Positions 31,148 through 38,259 of a stretch of 64,000 bases of DNA are shown here, one piece after another. The DNA comes from Arthrobacter sp. (GTDB taxonomy: Bacteria; Actinomycetota; Actinomycetes; Actinomycetales; Micrococcaceae), in assembly GCA_031277795.1 (NCBI GenBank), contig JAITLQ010000018.1:62001-126000 (forward strand). Direction: 5' to 3'. The translations under genes were made by a program, and so were the position numbers. The first letter of the stretch is position 1. The number at the start of each line of letters is the position of its first letter. The notes beneath the pieces were generated by a model, which saw nothing but the letters and a program-made list of their open reading frames with translations, was not told where the DNA came from and searched no databases.

Positions 31148-31453
31148 TCACCATTTGCGGCTGACGCGAAGGGGGGTGGGGGAGGGGCGAGCCTTTGTCT
31201 TCGGCGCCGTTCGGTTGCCTCTTGACTGGTTGCAGCGGCGGCAGATGATCCTCAGGTTTGAGGGGTCGTTCGTGCCGCCTTTGGAGTGGGGCACGATGTG
31301 GTCGACTTCGGGGGAGTTGGGTTGTCGGCCTTGTTGGTAGTTGAGTTCGGTGTTGCAGAACGGGCAGGTGTGTTGTTCAAGGCGGAGAGCCCGGTTGATG
31401 GCCTGGGATCGCGCTTTCTTCCATTGGCTGGTTCCAGTGCGAGAGGTAGCCAT
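31148..31453 (-). CDS. HNH endonuclease (small)
   Basis: 101 residues. Two CxxC pairs (CPFCN and CRRCN) flank the HNH core: PEVDHIVPHSKGGTND and NLRIICRRCNQSRGN. The layout is that of phage HNH nucleases that cut DNA with a beta-beta-alpha metal fold. Start at 31453 with AAGGAG upstream. It could help packaging, as HNH proteins often do beside terminases, but here it is 3 kb away; a homing or recombination role is also possible. Confidence 0.88.
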   Translation of the reverse strand: MATSRTGTSQWKKARSQAINRALRLEQHTCPFCNTELNYQQGRQPNSPEVDHIVPHSKGGTNDPSNLRIICRRCNQSRGNRTAPKTKARPSPTPLRVSRKW

Positions 31454-31488
31454 GCGGTCTCCTTGCTTTCTTGCCCTGGACTGCGCGG

Positions 31489-32070
31489 CTAGGCCCCGGT
31501 GGGCTGGTGTTCGCCGGCCTGGAAGTGGGAGTCGGGCAGGCGCGCTGCTCCTCGGGTTGTGTTGCAAATGCGGTGTGCGAGGCGCAGGTTGTCAATCGAA
31601 TGGGATCCGCCATGCGACACGGGGACGATGTGGTCGAGGGTTGGTGCGAGTGGTCCGAACCGCGCATCTGCTTCAACGGGCTTGAGGCAGATCTGGCATG
31701 TGCCTTGATCCCGCTTCTCGATCTCTTTTCGCTTGCGGGCATAGCCCGGGATGTATCCGGACTTGCACCGCGAGTGGAGTGGCTTGGAGCTCTTCGACCG
31801 GAGCGCAAGGGGCTCGCCGCATTTGATGCAGATGGAAGTGGTGAAGGGGGTGCCGGCTCGGCTGTTCGCGTCGGCCCGGTATTTGTAGTGGTCGGCGCGG
31901 TGGGCTTCAACGCACTGGTCGCACCGGCATCCGCGGTGGTACGAGGAGGTGGTCCCATGTTGGGCTCGACGGCACTTGTTGTGTGCGATCTTCCCGGCCG
32001 GGAGTGAGCCTGAACCGGGGTGGCAGGGGGCCCCGCAGATGGCGCAGGGGATGGGCCTGTGTGACATCGC
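31489..32070 (-). CDS. HNH endonuclease with N-terminal zinc fingers
   Basis: 193 residues. Several cysteine pairs (CAICGAPC, CRCDQC, CIKCGE) lie in the N-terminal 90 residues. The HNH core follows: CQICLKPVEAD, LDHIVPVSHGG, and NLRLAHRICNTTRG. It is larger than and not closely similar to the neighbouring HNH protein. AAGGAG precedes the ATG at 32070. Tandem HNH genes suggest separate acquisition. Function may be DNA cutting in recombination, packaging or homing. Confidence 0.88.
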   Translation of the reverse strand, partial: AMSHRPIPCAICGAPCHPGSGSLPAGKIAHNKCRRAQHGTTSSYHRGCRCDQCVEAHRADHYKYRADANSRAGTPFTTSICIKCGEPLALRSKSSKPLHSRCKSGYIPGYARKRKEIEKRDQGTCQICLKPVEADARFGPLAPTLDHIVPVSHGGSHSIDNLRLAHRICNTTRGAARLPDSHFQAGEHQPTGA

Positions 32071-32085
32071 AACTCCTTGGAAACA

Positions 32086-32116
32086 GAGAAGCCCGCATGC
32101 ACCGCATGCGGGCTTC
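32086..32116 (-). terminator. Hairpin before the HNH genes
   Basis: A 14-bp perfect stem AGAAGCCCGCATGC / GCATGCGGGCTTCT with a 3-base loop, between the Cys-rich small gene and the HNH gene. Confidence 0.65.
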
Positions 32117-32134
32117 TTGTCGGGCGGCTTGGGG

Positions 32135-32293
32135 TCAGCGTGCGGTGGAGTGGGTGCGGACTTGGTCGCCGTAGTTGGCGACGTGGTAGCCGGTGGCGTG
32201 GGTGTTGCAGATGAAGGTGATGGTGCAGCGCTTGCCGTTGTGGGTGTCGTCGCAGTGGACGGTGTTGCCGCATCCGTTGGTGTTTTCGGGCAT
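32135..32293 (-). CDS. Small cysteine-rich protein, unknown
   Basis: 52 residues (MPENTNGCGNTVHCDD at the N-terminus, then CTITFICNTHATGYH), with four cysteines and several histidines suggesting a zinc-binding knuckle. AAGGAGA lies 6 bp before the ATG. No family is recognised. Confidence 0.55.
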   Translation of the reverse strand: MPENTNGCGNTVHCDDTHNGKRCTITFICNTHATGYHVANYGDQVRTHSTAR

Positions 32294-32793
32294 GGGGTCT
32301 CCTTGGGTGGGGTGGTGGTGTGGGTGGGACTGGATGCCCAGCGTGGTGGCGCTGGGCATCCGTCATTCACCCCTTGGAAGGAGACCGTGAGGCCTCGTGC
32401 CCCGCCTCGGATCTGATCCGTGCCAGCCTGCGCTGGTGGTGGGGCGGTGTCCGTGGCTGGGCTGCAACCCGCGTGCTCGGCGGGAAAGGTGACCGTCGTG
32501 CGCGCTTGCCTTGGACGTGCGCCGTGCCCTGGTGCGGGGAGACGTGCACCTCCGTTCTCCGCTTGTGGCGGTGTGTGGTGGTTGGGGTGCCGTCTGGCTG
32601 GGTGTGGGGGTAGCTTGCGCCCGGAGCTGCCGGCGTGCTCGACGTGGCGTGGGGGCGGTGCGGCGAGAGGTGTCGCGTTGCCCAGTTGCTACCCCCACAC
32701 GAAAGAAGCCCCGATCCGTGTGGATCGAGGCTTGGTGTGTTTGGGCGGAGTTCTTCCGTGCGTTTGAGACTACATGATTTGCGGGCTCCGTTT
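32294..32793. other. 500-bp gap without a supported gene
   Basis: Open frames exist on both strands but look like shadow sequence (runs of P, R, H on minus; W, G, C on plus) and lack starts with ribosome binding sites. It holds a hairpin at 32706-32733 (AAGCCcCGATCC / GGATCGaGGCTT), probably terminating transcription from the gene at 32794. Simple G/T-rich composition on the plus strand continues from the flanking genes. Confidence 0.45.
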
Positions 32794-33510
32794 CTACACC
32801 TTGAGATGGCGGTGTCGGACGCGGAGGACTTCGCCGGGGAGGTAGTGCCGTTCGGGGTGGGTGAGGTTGTTGGGGACGTGGTTGAGGACGTGGCGGATGC
32901 GGCCGCGGGCGACCCAGTTGGTGAGGTCTTTTGGCTTGATGCGCTTGCGGGCGCGTTCGTTGACCCAGGCGACGGTGTCTGCGGCGTTGAGGGGTTCGGA
33001 TGCGGCGGTGATGGCGTTGGTGCGCCAGTGGTCGATGTCGGCGCGTTGGTAGGTGAGGCCGCAGGTGGGGCAGGTGACTTCGGTGTAGTCGGGGCGGGCT
33101 TCGAGGTGCTCGCCGCATTGGCAGGGTGCGACGGTGATGAGTTCGTCGGGTGGCAGGTCGATGAGCTGGGTGGCTTTGTTGAGGAGCTCTTGGAGGAGTG
33201 GGAGGAAGTTGCCGGCGTGGGGGTCGGTGGCGAGGGATGCGGCGGTGCGGTGGTTCCAGAGGTGGAGTGCGGCGCGTACGTCGAGGGCGTCGAAGCGGAC
33301 GGGTGCGGGGGTGTCGGTTTTGGTGGGGGTGCTGCCGTTGCGGCCGGTGGTGACGTTGTCGAGGCGGGCCATGGTGGTGAAGAGCTCGGTCATGGTTTCG
33401 GGGATCTTGTTGAGCCATGCGTCGAGGTCGTTGATGCATCTGGGGCAGAGGTAGTGCTGGGCTGCGCGGCCGCAGTCGGGGGTGGTGCAGGTTCCGGGGG
33501 TGGGGGTCAC
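32794..33510 (-). CDS. Zinc-ribbon / HTH-like phage protein, unknown
   Basis: 238 residues starting with GTG that overlaps the stop codon upstream (GTGA). Two zinc ribbons are visible: CTTPDCG...CPRC near the N-terminus and CQCGEHL...CPTCG near residue 130. A helix-turn-helix-like segment follows (NAADTVAWVNERARKRIKPKDLTNWVARGRI) with a basic C-terminus. It is likely DNA-binding. No enzyme motif is found. AAAGGA lies at suitable spacing. Confidence 0.75.
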   Translation of the reverse strand: MTPTPGTCTTPDCGRAAQHYLCPRCINDLDAWLNKIPETMTELFTTMARLDNVTTGRNGSTPTKTDTPAPVRFDALDVRAALHLWNHRTAASLATDPHAGNFLPLLQELLNKATQLIDLPPDELITVAPCQCGEHLEARPDYTEVTCPTCGLTYQRADIDHWRTNAITAASEPLNAADTVAWVNERARKRIKPKDLTNWVARGRIRHVLNHVPNNLTHPERHYLPGEVLRVRHRHLKV

Positions 33511-33728
33511 TTGGAGTCCTTTCGGGTGAAGTGGGTAGAGACGTACGCGACGAAGGCCCATGCGATGAAGGCGGGGATGGTGATCGGCGCAAGCGTGGAG
33601 AACACGACGATGCGGGCGACTACGGGGCGTTCCTCAGCGCCGCCGATGGCGAGGAGCGTCGCGCCGACGCTGATGCCGGCGATGGCGAGTGAGGCCCAGA
33701 GGATCAGGGTGAGTTCGATGGTGGTCAC
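33507..33728 (-). CDS. Small two-helix membrane protein
   Basis: 73 residues, GTG start preceded by GGAGA and overlapping the stop codon of the metallophosphoesterase frame. Two transmembrane segments (LTLILWASLAIAGISVGATLLA and a second around residues 40-62). The C-terminus is basic. Its translation would be coupled to the intact end of the upstream frame. Function unknown. Confidence 0.7.
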   Translation of the reverse strand: MTTIELTLILWASLAIAGISVGATLLAIGGAEERPVVARIVVFSTLAPITIPAFIAWAFVAYVSTHFTRKDSK

Positions 33729-34304
33729 GGGGTCTCCTTGAGGATCGCGGCGAGTTCGTTGATGGATGCGGGGCGCCGGAACACGTCCCAGGACACGCAC
33801 ACCTGGCACGCACACCTGGTTTGGGCGGGTTGGGTCGGTTGGCGTGGTCTGGTGGGTGTGCCTGTGGATGAGCGGTGCGCCCTCGTTGCGGAGCCGCCAT
33901 TGGCTGAAGCGTTCGCCTTCGGTGTGGTCGCCGTCGTAGGGGAAGTGGGACAGGAGGATGTCGCGGCCTTCATGTCGGCGCTTGGCGAAGGTTTGGACGC
34001 TTTCGAAGACGGTGAGGAAGTTGCTCTGGTGGAGGTGGGCGCGACGGTGCATGGGGTGGCAGGCGTCGTGGTTCCCCGCGATCAGGTGTTGCTTGTGGCG
34101 CAGGCCGACGAGCAGGTCGAGGGCATGCTCATGGTTGGAGCCGCGGTTGGTGTCGCCGAGGTTCCAAAGGGTGTCGCTTGGCTTCATGGTGTCGGCGATG
34201 GAGGCAAGCACGGCGATGTCGTGGGCTTCGGTGGTGCCGAATCCGCGGAGTCGGGCGACGTAGTCATGTCCGAGGTGTAGGTCTGCGACGAAGTAGTCAG
34301 TCAC
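33725..34304 (-). pseudogene. Metallophosphoesterase gene broken by a 13-bp tandem duplication
   Basis: GTG start at 34304 with GGAGA upstream. The N-terminal frame is a calcineurin-like phosphoesterase: DLHLGH, LGDTNRG, AGNHD, LSHFPYDGD and the HTH pair near residue 140. At 33785-33810 the 13-bp unit CACGCACACCTGG is repeated twice, shifting the frame. Removing one copy restores a natural end, VCVSWDVFRRPASINELAAI, closing at the TGA at 33725, exactly overlapping the next start codon. The intact protein would be 188 residues. The metal ligands precede the break, so a shortened or altered product could still exist. Confidence 0.8.
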
Positions 34305-34669
34305 GGTTGTTCTCCTGTCCAGGGGGTGATGGTGATGGTGAGCGCGGCGGGGCCTTTGCCGGCGTGGCGCATGTCGGGGCCGATGACGTATTGGTGTGAG
34401 TCGTCGGGCCAGAGTCCGGCGTCGGTGAATCCGTCGAGGACGGCTTTGGCGGTGGGGTAGAGGTTGCCGGGGTCGTAGCGGCCGGCGCGGGGTTTGGTGA
34501 TGTAGGCGATGACGCGGACGGGGCAGGTGATCGGCTTGTGTCCGAGGGCTGCGTCTCGGCCTGCTTGCCGCCATTGTTTGGTGAGCGCGGCTTCTTGCAT
34601 GCGATGGATGCGCTGGTTGGAGTTCAGCCATTTCCCACCGGTGGGCATCGGGACGGTGATGGTTGACAT
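34301..34669 (-). CDS. RusA-like Holliday junction resolvase
   Basis: 122 residues, the normal RusA length. It begins ITVPMPTGGKWLNSNQRIHRM, and the catalytic region reads KPRAGRYDPGNLYPTAKAVLDGFTDAGLWPDDSHQ, which carries the Asp residues used by RusA. It cuts four-way DNA junctions made during phage recombination and replication. Start at 34669 lies well after the AAAGGGG motif. The next gene starts at an overlapping GTGA. Confidence 0.9.
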   Translation of the reverse strand: MSTITVPMPTGGKWLNSNQRIHRMQEAALTKQWRQAGRDAALGHKPITCPVRVIAYITKPRAGRYDPGNLYPTAKAVLDGFTDAGLWPDDSHQYVIGPDMRHAGKGPAALTITITPWTGEQP

Positions 34670-34699
34670 GGGGGCCCCTTTCGGGTTTTGGGCATAGCG

Positions 34700-34731
34700 A
34701 AGGCCCCCAACCGTGATGGTGTGGGGGCCTT
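34700..34731 (-). terminator. Hairpin before RusA-like gene
   Basis: A 10-bp perfect stem AAGGCCCCCA / TGGGGGCCTT with a 12-base loop, after the gene that ends at 34748. Confidence 0.6.
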
Positions 34732-34747
34732 GCGTGGGTGTGGGGGG

Positions 34748-35059
34748 TTAGTCTTCGATCTTGACCGTGGACATGCTGCCTGTGGCTGGGTCGATGCCGA
34801 AGTTGCCTTCGAGCCTCTTGAGCAACGTTTGCACCTTTGCGGCCGGCGTCAGCTGAGAGTTGACGGTCTCTTGCAACGAGTGCGCAATGGCGGGCTGCTT
34901 CATATCGTTGGCAACGTATCGAAGGACGTTGTCGATGGCCGTCTTCTGCTCCGGCTCGAGGTCGGCCAGGTCGAGGTCGGCGGCGCTGGATGAGTGTGCT
35001 TGTAGTGCTAGGTAGAGCTCTCGAAGCCCTTTGGCTGTTTCGGGCGTGATCAGGTCCAT
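34748..35059 (-). CDS. Phage protein, unknown
   Basis: 103 residues, highly helical and acidic: TPETAKGLRELYLALQAHSS, then LADLEPEQKTAIDNVLRYVA, ending VQTLLKRLEGNF. AAGGAGA precedes the ATG at 35059. No known motif is seen. It lies between the methyltransferase and RusA-like genes. Confidence 0.7.
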   Translation of the reverse strand: MDLITPETAKGLRELYLALQAHSSSAADLDLADLEPEQKTAIDNVLRYVANDMKQPAIAHSLQETVNSQLTPAAKVQTLLKRLEGNFGIDPATGSMSTVKIED

Positions 35060-35089
35060 GTGTTCTCCTTCGGCGTTGGTGACCGAAAG

Positions 35090-36478
35090 CTACCATCTCG
35101 CGGGAACAGATACGCCGCCCTGGTGTGGGGCGGCGTGGGCGGCGGTGAACATGTGTCGGAGTGCGGCGGCGGCTTGTTGGGGGACGACGCCGTTGCCGCA
35201 GGCCTTCAACTGGTCGTTGCGGCTGATGGGGACGTTGGTGACCCAGCCGGCGGGGAGGCCCATCATCCATTCGGTGAGCTTGGGTGAGAGGCGGTGCTTG
35301 CCTTTGGGGGTCAGTTCGGTAGGGGCAGGGGCGGTTCCTCGCACGGCTTCCCATCGACGGATAGCAGGCTCGTACGGTCCCCAGTCAGTTGATGCACTGC
35401 CGAGGGGAGCATGAGGTCGCCCGAGCTGCCCTTCTGATTCGGCCCGCCCTTCGTCCCATCCGTCGCCCGCGGCGTCGGCAGGAGTTTCTCGTCGGCCTGC
35501 CCGGTCATCTTCCAGATGATGTCCGTGAGCGTGTTCCCCGAGTTCGCCTTCTTCGCGTCCGGGGAGCGCCAGGCTGTGGAGTTCCTGGCTCCGAATGCGT
35601 CCGTGCAGACCGGCGTCGGGAGCAGGTGTTCCACCTCGTCGGCCAGTGTTGGCCCGTGTTCGCCCGCTTTCCGTTTGTCCGGGTGCTGCGAGCCACCGTT
35701 GACTGCGAGTTGCGATGTGGGCGTCTTGAGCAGCTGCATCGGCGCCACCAGATCGATGATCTGACCCGTGAGCCTGAGCGTCTGCCCACGCGCCGCGGCT
35801 ACTGCCGGAGACAAAGGGCCGCCGTCCGCTTCTGCCGCGCAAGGAGTCCTGAGTAGTAGTTCCACGGTCTCCGTTGAGGAGCCGCCACGCGTCGCCCGTG
35901 GAGTCGGGAGCATCTCGTCGGGTGGCGAGGATGAAGATGCGGAACCTGCCGTGGGGGGCTCCCACGTCGGAAGCTCGTAGGCCACGCCATTGACAGTCAT
36001 ACCCGAGGTCGGCCAGGTCTCCGAGTACACGTCCGAGTGCCCGAAGATGTCCTCCACTCCGGTCTCCCAGCAGTCCTTCTCGGGGTTCCAGGTCGCTAGC
36101 TGATGTGGCTTTGGCACTGAGGGCTCCTCTGACGTTTTCCCACACGACGTAGGTGGGTTGGATGGTGGCGATGGCTTCGCGCATGGATTCCCAGAGGTTG
36201 GATCTGGTGCCTTCGACCATTCCGGCGCGTCGGCCGGCGGTGGAGAGGTCTTGGCAGGGTGAGCCGCCGCTGATGATGTCTACGGGTGGGACGGTCGCCC
36301 AGTCCACTTGGGTGACGTCGCCGTAGTTGGTGAGGTCGGGCCAGTGGTGGGCCATGATCTTGGACGCGGACGGGTCGTACTCGGCGTACCAGGCGAGTTC
36401 GGCGCCGAAGACTTCCTCGACGGCTAAACCGAGTCCGCCGTAGCCTGCGAACAGTTCTCCGAGCTTGAGGGCGCTCAT
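35090..36478 (-). CDS. Second DNA (cytosine-5) methyltransferase (orphan, partly dual-coding)
   Basis: 462 residues. Motif I ELFAGYGGLGLAV (8-20), motif IV GGSPCQDLSTAG with catalytic Cys75, WENVRG (motif VI), GAPHGRFRIFILA (motif VIII), then a long variable region, and finally LTEWMMGLPAGWV and ACGNGVVPQQAAAAL (motifs IX-X). It has no nuclease partner and may protect phage DNA or mark replication stages. Residues about 121-389 are overlapped by another gene read in a second frame, and codon third positions there favour the other gene. The start overlaps the end of a 29-residue ORF (ATGA). Confidence 0.85.
   Translation of the reverse strand: MSALKLGELFAGYGGLGLAVEEVFGAELAWYAEYDPSASKIMAHHWPDLTNYGDVTQVDWATVPPVDIISGGSPCQDLSTAGRRAGMVEGTRSNLWESMREAIATIQPTYVVWENVRGALSAKATSASDLEPREGLLGDRSGGHLRALGRVLGDLADLGYDCQWRGLRASDVGAPHGRFRIFILATRRDAPDSTGDAWRLLNGDRGTTTQDSLRGRSGRRPFVSGSSRGAWADAQAHGSDHRSGGADAAAQDAHIATRSQRWLAAPGQTESGRTRANTGRRGGTPAPDAGLHGRIRSQELHSLALPGREEGELGEHAHGHHLEDDRAGRRETPADAAGDGWDEGRAESEGQLGRPHAPLGSASTDWGPYEPAIRRWEAVRGTAPAPTELTPKGKHRLSPKLTEWMMGLPAGWVTNVPISRNDQLKACGNGVVPQQAAAALRHMFTAAHAAPHQGGVSVPARW
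35311..36117 (-). CDS. Overlapping gene inside the methyltransferase, with LLPTP repeats
   Basis: 268 residues in a different frame of the same strand, wholly inside the methyltransferase gene. Start GTG at 36117 with AGAGGAG at 6-7 bp. N-terminal YSETWPTSGMTVNGVAYELP is followed by repeated LLPTPxATxG segments (LPTPRATRG, LPTPVCTDAF, LPTPRATDGTKGG) and ends DLMLPSAVHQL. In a sampled 38-codon part almost all third positions are G or C here, against about 60% in the methyltransferase frame. I recall this motif set from uncharacterised phage proteins next to methyltransferases. Function unknown. Confidence 0.7.
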   Translation of the reverse strand: MPKPHQLATWNPEKDCWETGVEDIFGHSDVYSETWPTSGMTVNGVAYELPTWEPPTAGSASSSSPPDEMLPTPRATRGGSSTETVELLLRTPCAAEADGGPLSPAVAAARGQTLRLTGQIIDLVAPMQLLKTPTSQLAVNGGSQHPDKRKAGEHGPTLADEVEHLLPTPVCTDAFGARNSTAWRSPDAKKANSGNTLTDIIWKMTGQADEKLLPTPRATDGTKGGPNQKGSSGDLMLPSAVHQLTGDRTSLLSVDGKPCEEPPLPLPN

Positions 36479-36564
36479 TCGTCCTCCTCCTCGTGGTCGT
36501 CGTGGTCTTCGGTGGTTTGCCTTTCGAGGAAGTCCTCCCAGGCTTCGTGCGCGTAGTAGCTCAT
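36475..36564 (-). CDS. Tiny acidic ORF (29 residues)
   Basis: ATG at 36564 with GGAGG upstream; both ends overlap neighbours (ATGA at each side), so it is translationally coupled. It reads MSYYAHEAWEDFLERQ and ends in a run of D, H and E residues. The double overlap is the best evidence. Function unknown. Confidence 0.55.
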   Translation of the reverse strand: MSYYAHEAWEDFLERQTTEDHDDHEEEDE

Positions 36565-36875
36565 GCGGTCCTCCGTTCGGGGCAGCAGGCGATGTGCTGG
36601 TGGCTGAGGTCTCGGCAGGCTCCGCATCGGTGGGTGCAGTCGGAGTTCTGGTGGGCGATCTTTTGGGCGTACGCGATGGCCTCAGCGTGAGTGGGGAAGG
36701 TGGCAAGGGTGTCGCTGTCGCCGCGCCATACCTCCCACGGAAATTCGCCCTCGTCGTCCTCCTGGCTCCGGCAGACGCTGATGCGGTTCGGGAACAGGTC
36801 GCCGTATGCGTCCTGGCGAGGGAACTGAAGCTTTGGGTTGTACGGCGGATTCAGGCGGGGGTGCTTGACGCTCAT
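36561..36875 (-). CDS. Phage protein with C-terminal zinc knuckle, unknown
   Basis: 104 residues, ATG with GGAGG upstream. The N-terminal half has YNPKLQFPRQDAYGDLFP; the middle contains WRGDSDTLATFPTHAEAIAYAQ, which is like small phage DUF repeats; the C-terminus has CTHRCGACRDLSH and CC. A metal site is likely. No enzyme identity is apparent. Confidence 0.7.
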   Translation of the reverse strand: MSVKHPRLNPPYNPKLQFPRQDAYGDLFPNRISVCRSQEDDEGEFPWEVWRGDSDTLATFPTHAEAIAYAQKIAHQNSDCTHRCGACRDLSHQHIACCPERRTA

Positions 36876-36937
36876 GTCTGCCTCCTGGGCATAAAAAATG
36901 GCCCACTGTGGGGCCTGGGGTTAGCGGGTTGGGGTGT

Positions 36938-37321
36938 TCAGTCGGGCATGTGGGTGGCGGCTTGGGCTTGCCGCATGTAGTGCTGGTAGCGGCTCATGCC
37001 TTCGGGGATGTCCGGGTCAGGTGCGGGCGGTGCTTCGAGCTCGCGGTGCTGGCGGGTGGCTTCGATGGCTGAGCGTTGGCCCTGGGCCCTGTCGATCTCT
37101 TGGCCGATACGCCGGCGGATCAGGCCAGGTGTCAGAGCTGGCAGTCCGGTGTCGTCCGAGACTGTGAGCGCGTAGTACTTCAGGACGACGGCTTTGGCGA
37201 TCGGCAGCGGGTACTTGGAGAGGGCGTAATGCCAGACGTCGTAGGTGCTTGCGTTGGCTTGCACGCGAGGGTCGATCTGGTTGGCGTAGGTGACGAGCGC
37301 CTTAGCCTCATCGGGGGTCAT
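36938..37321 (-). CDS. Phage replication-module protein (helicase-loader-like position), unknown
   Basis: 127 residues. ATG at 37321 overlaps the stop codon of the initiator gene. It contains TPDEAKALVTYANQIDPRV, a central VVLKYYALTVSDDTGLPALTPGLIRRRIGQ and a QA-rich C-terminus (GMSRYQHYMRQAQAATHM). Its small helical shape and position after a DnaD-like initiator resemble replisome accessory or loader proteins in actinophages, but no ATPase motif is present. Confidence 0.7.
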   Translation of the reverse strand: MTPDEAKALVTYANQIDPRVQANASTYDVWHYALSKYPLPIAKAVVLKYYALTVSDDTGLPALTPGLIRRRIGQEIDRAQGQRSAIEATRQHRELEAPPAPDPDIPEGMSRYQHYMRQAQAATHMPD

Positions 37322-38244
37322 GTGAGCTCCTTCCTGGGCTGTGCGTCGAGGTACTGGGTGAACGCGTCGTCGGGGTTGGTGGGCGCGGGCATCACCTGGG
37401 CTTCCTGGTAGGCGTGGGCGAGGCGGCGCTGGGATGAGGACATGTCCTGCATGCGCATGGGTAGTGGGTCGTCTTCCCAGCGGTCTTGGTTGAGCCATGT
37501 GGAGGGCATGGGGATGAGGGATCGGTCGGTGGGGAGGTTGGGGTCGTCGCGGAGCCTGGTGGCGCCGTCGATGATCTCGGTGACCGTGGCGCGCTTCTTG
37601 GCCTTGATGAACGCGGCGCAGGCAGCGCCCTTGCCGTTGCGGCGTGGGTAGATGTCCCAGAAGGCTGTGAAGTCTGCTGGGTACTTGCCGGTGTCGGGTG
37701 CGTCGGGTTCTTCGAGGGGCAGCTCTACGTCGATGAACAAGGGCTCGTGGTCTGCCGCTTCAGCGGCGGACGGGGCGACCGGCTGCACAACGTAACCACC
37801 CCCTTCTTCTATCTCTATCTCTGTCTCTGTCTCTGTTGCGATTTCGTTGAACGATTGGTTCAACGACTCGTTGCGCTTTCGTTGAACGGTTTGCTTCCTC
37901 GCGGCGGCTGAACGGCGCCCGTTCTCAGCATTGGCGCGGGATCTGGCGTCAATCTCCGCCCGGGTCTCGTTCATGTCTGCATACCCGTGCAGGAAGTACG
38001 ACCCGTCAGGTTGAAGTTCAAGTGATGGTGTCTCGGGATCGTTCGTTCGAAGTTCGTTCAACGCTTCGTCAACGAATCGTTGAGCGATTTGTTGGGGGAT
38101 GCGCCCGTCCGTCTTGTGCTTCCTCGCGTACGCCATCATCGTGACGTGCGCCCTGAACGCGGCATCCGAGAGCCCGATGATCTTCGGGTGGTCGGGGTAG
38201 TCGAGGTCGAGCCTGATGAACAGGCGCGTGTCCTTCTTCGCCAA
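37318..38244 (-). CDS. Replication initiator (DnaD/phage-O-like) containing iterons
   Basis: 308 residues. The N-terminal domain LFIRLDLDYPDHPKIIGLSDAAFRAHVTMM is the winged-helix of phage replisome organisers. The linker contains AENGRRSAAARKQTVQRKRNE and a repeated ETETEIEIEE tract. A C-terminal domain with PADFTAFWDIYPRRNGKGAACAAFIKAKKR matches the DnaD/phage replication C-terminal region. It would bind the phage origin and load the helicase. Repeats of TTTCGTTGAACG inside the gene (37842-37888 and 38056-38086) suggest the origin itself lies here, as in lambda O. The ATG has GGAGG upstream. Confidence 0.85.
   Translation of the reverse strand: MAKKDTRLFIRLDLDYPDHPKIIGLSDAAFRAHVTMMAYARKHKTDGRIPQQIAQRFVDEALNELRTNDPETPSLELQPDGSYFLHGYADMNETRAEIDARSRANAENGRRSAAARKQTVQRKRNESLNQSFNEIATETETEIEIEEGGGYVVQPVAPSAAEAADHEPLFIDVELPLEEPDAPDTGKYPADFTAFWDIYPRRNGKGAACAAFIKAKKRATVTEIIDGATRLRDDPNLPTDRSLIPMPSTWLNQDRWEDDPLPMRMQDMSSSQRRLAHAYQEAQVMPAPTNPDDAFTQYLDAQPRKELT
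37842..38086. repeat. Iteron cluster, candidate phage replication origin
   Basis: TTTCGTTGAACG occurs at 37842-37853 and 37877-37888 (35 bp apart), with an inverted TCGTTGAAC at 37858-37866. Related GTTCAACG (38056-38063) and TCGTTGAGCG (38077-38086) lie 170 bp to the right. The surrounding sequence is locally AT-richer than the rest of the prophage. The cluster is inside the initiator gene. Confidence 0.6.
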
Positions 38245-38259
38245 GGCGTGTCCTCCTTT

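Noticed and set aside
32363-33592. 409-codon minus ORF across 32363-33592
   Set aside because: It overlaps the zinc-ribbon protein in another frame and reads as poly-R/P/H; only the 238-residue frame has real motifs and a coupled start.
37801-37840. CTCTAT/CTGTCT short repeats as a regulatory microsatellite
   Set aside because: They encode the ETETEIEIEE linker within the initiator in frame, so a coding low-complexity tract explains them; slippage remains possible but is not shown.
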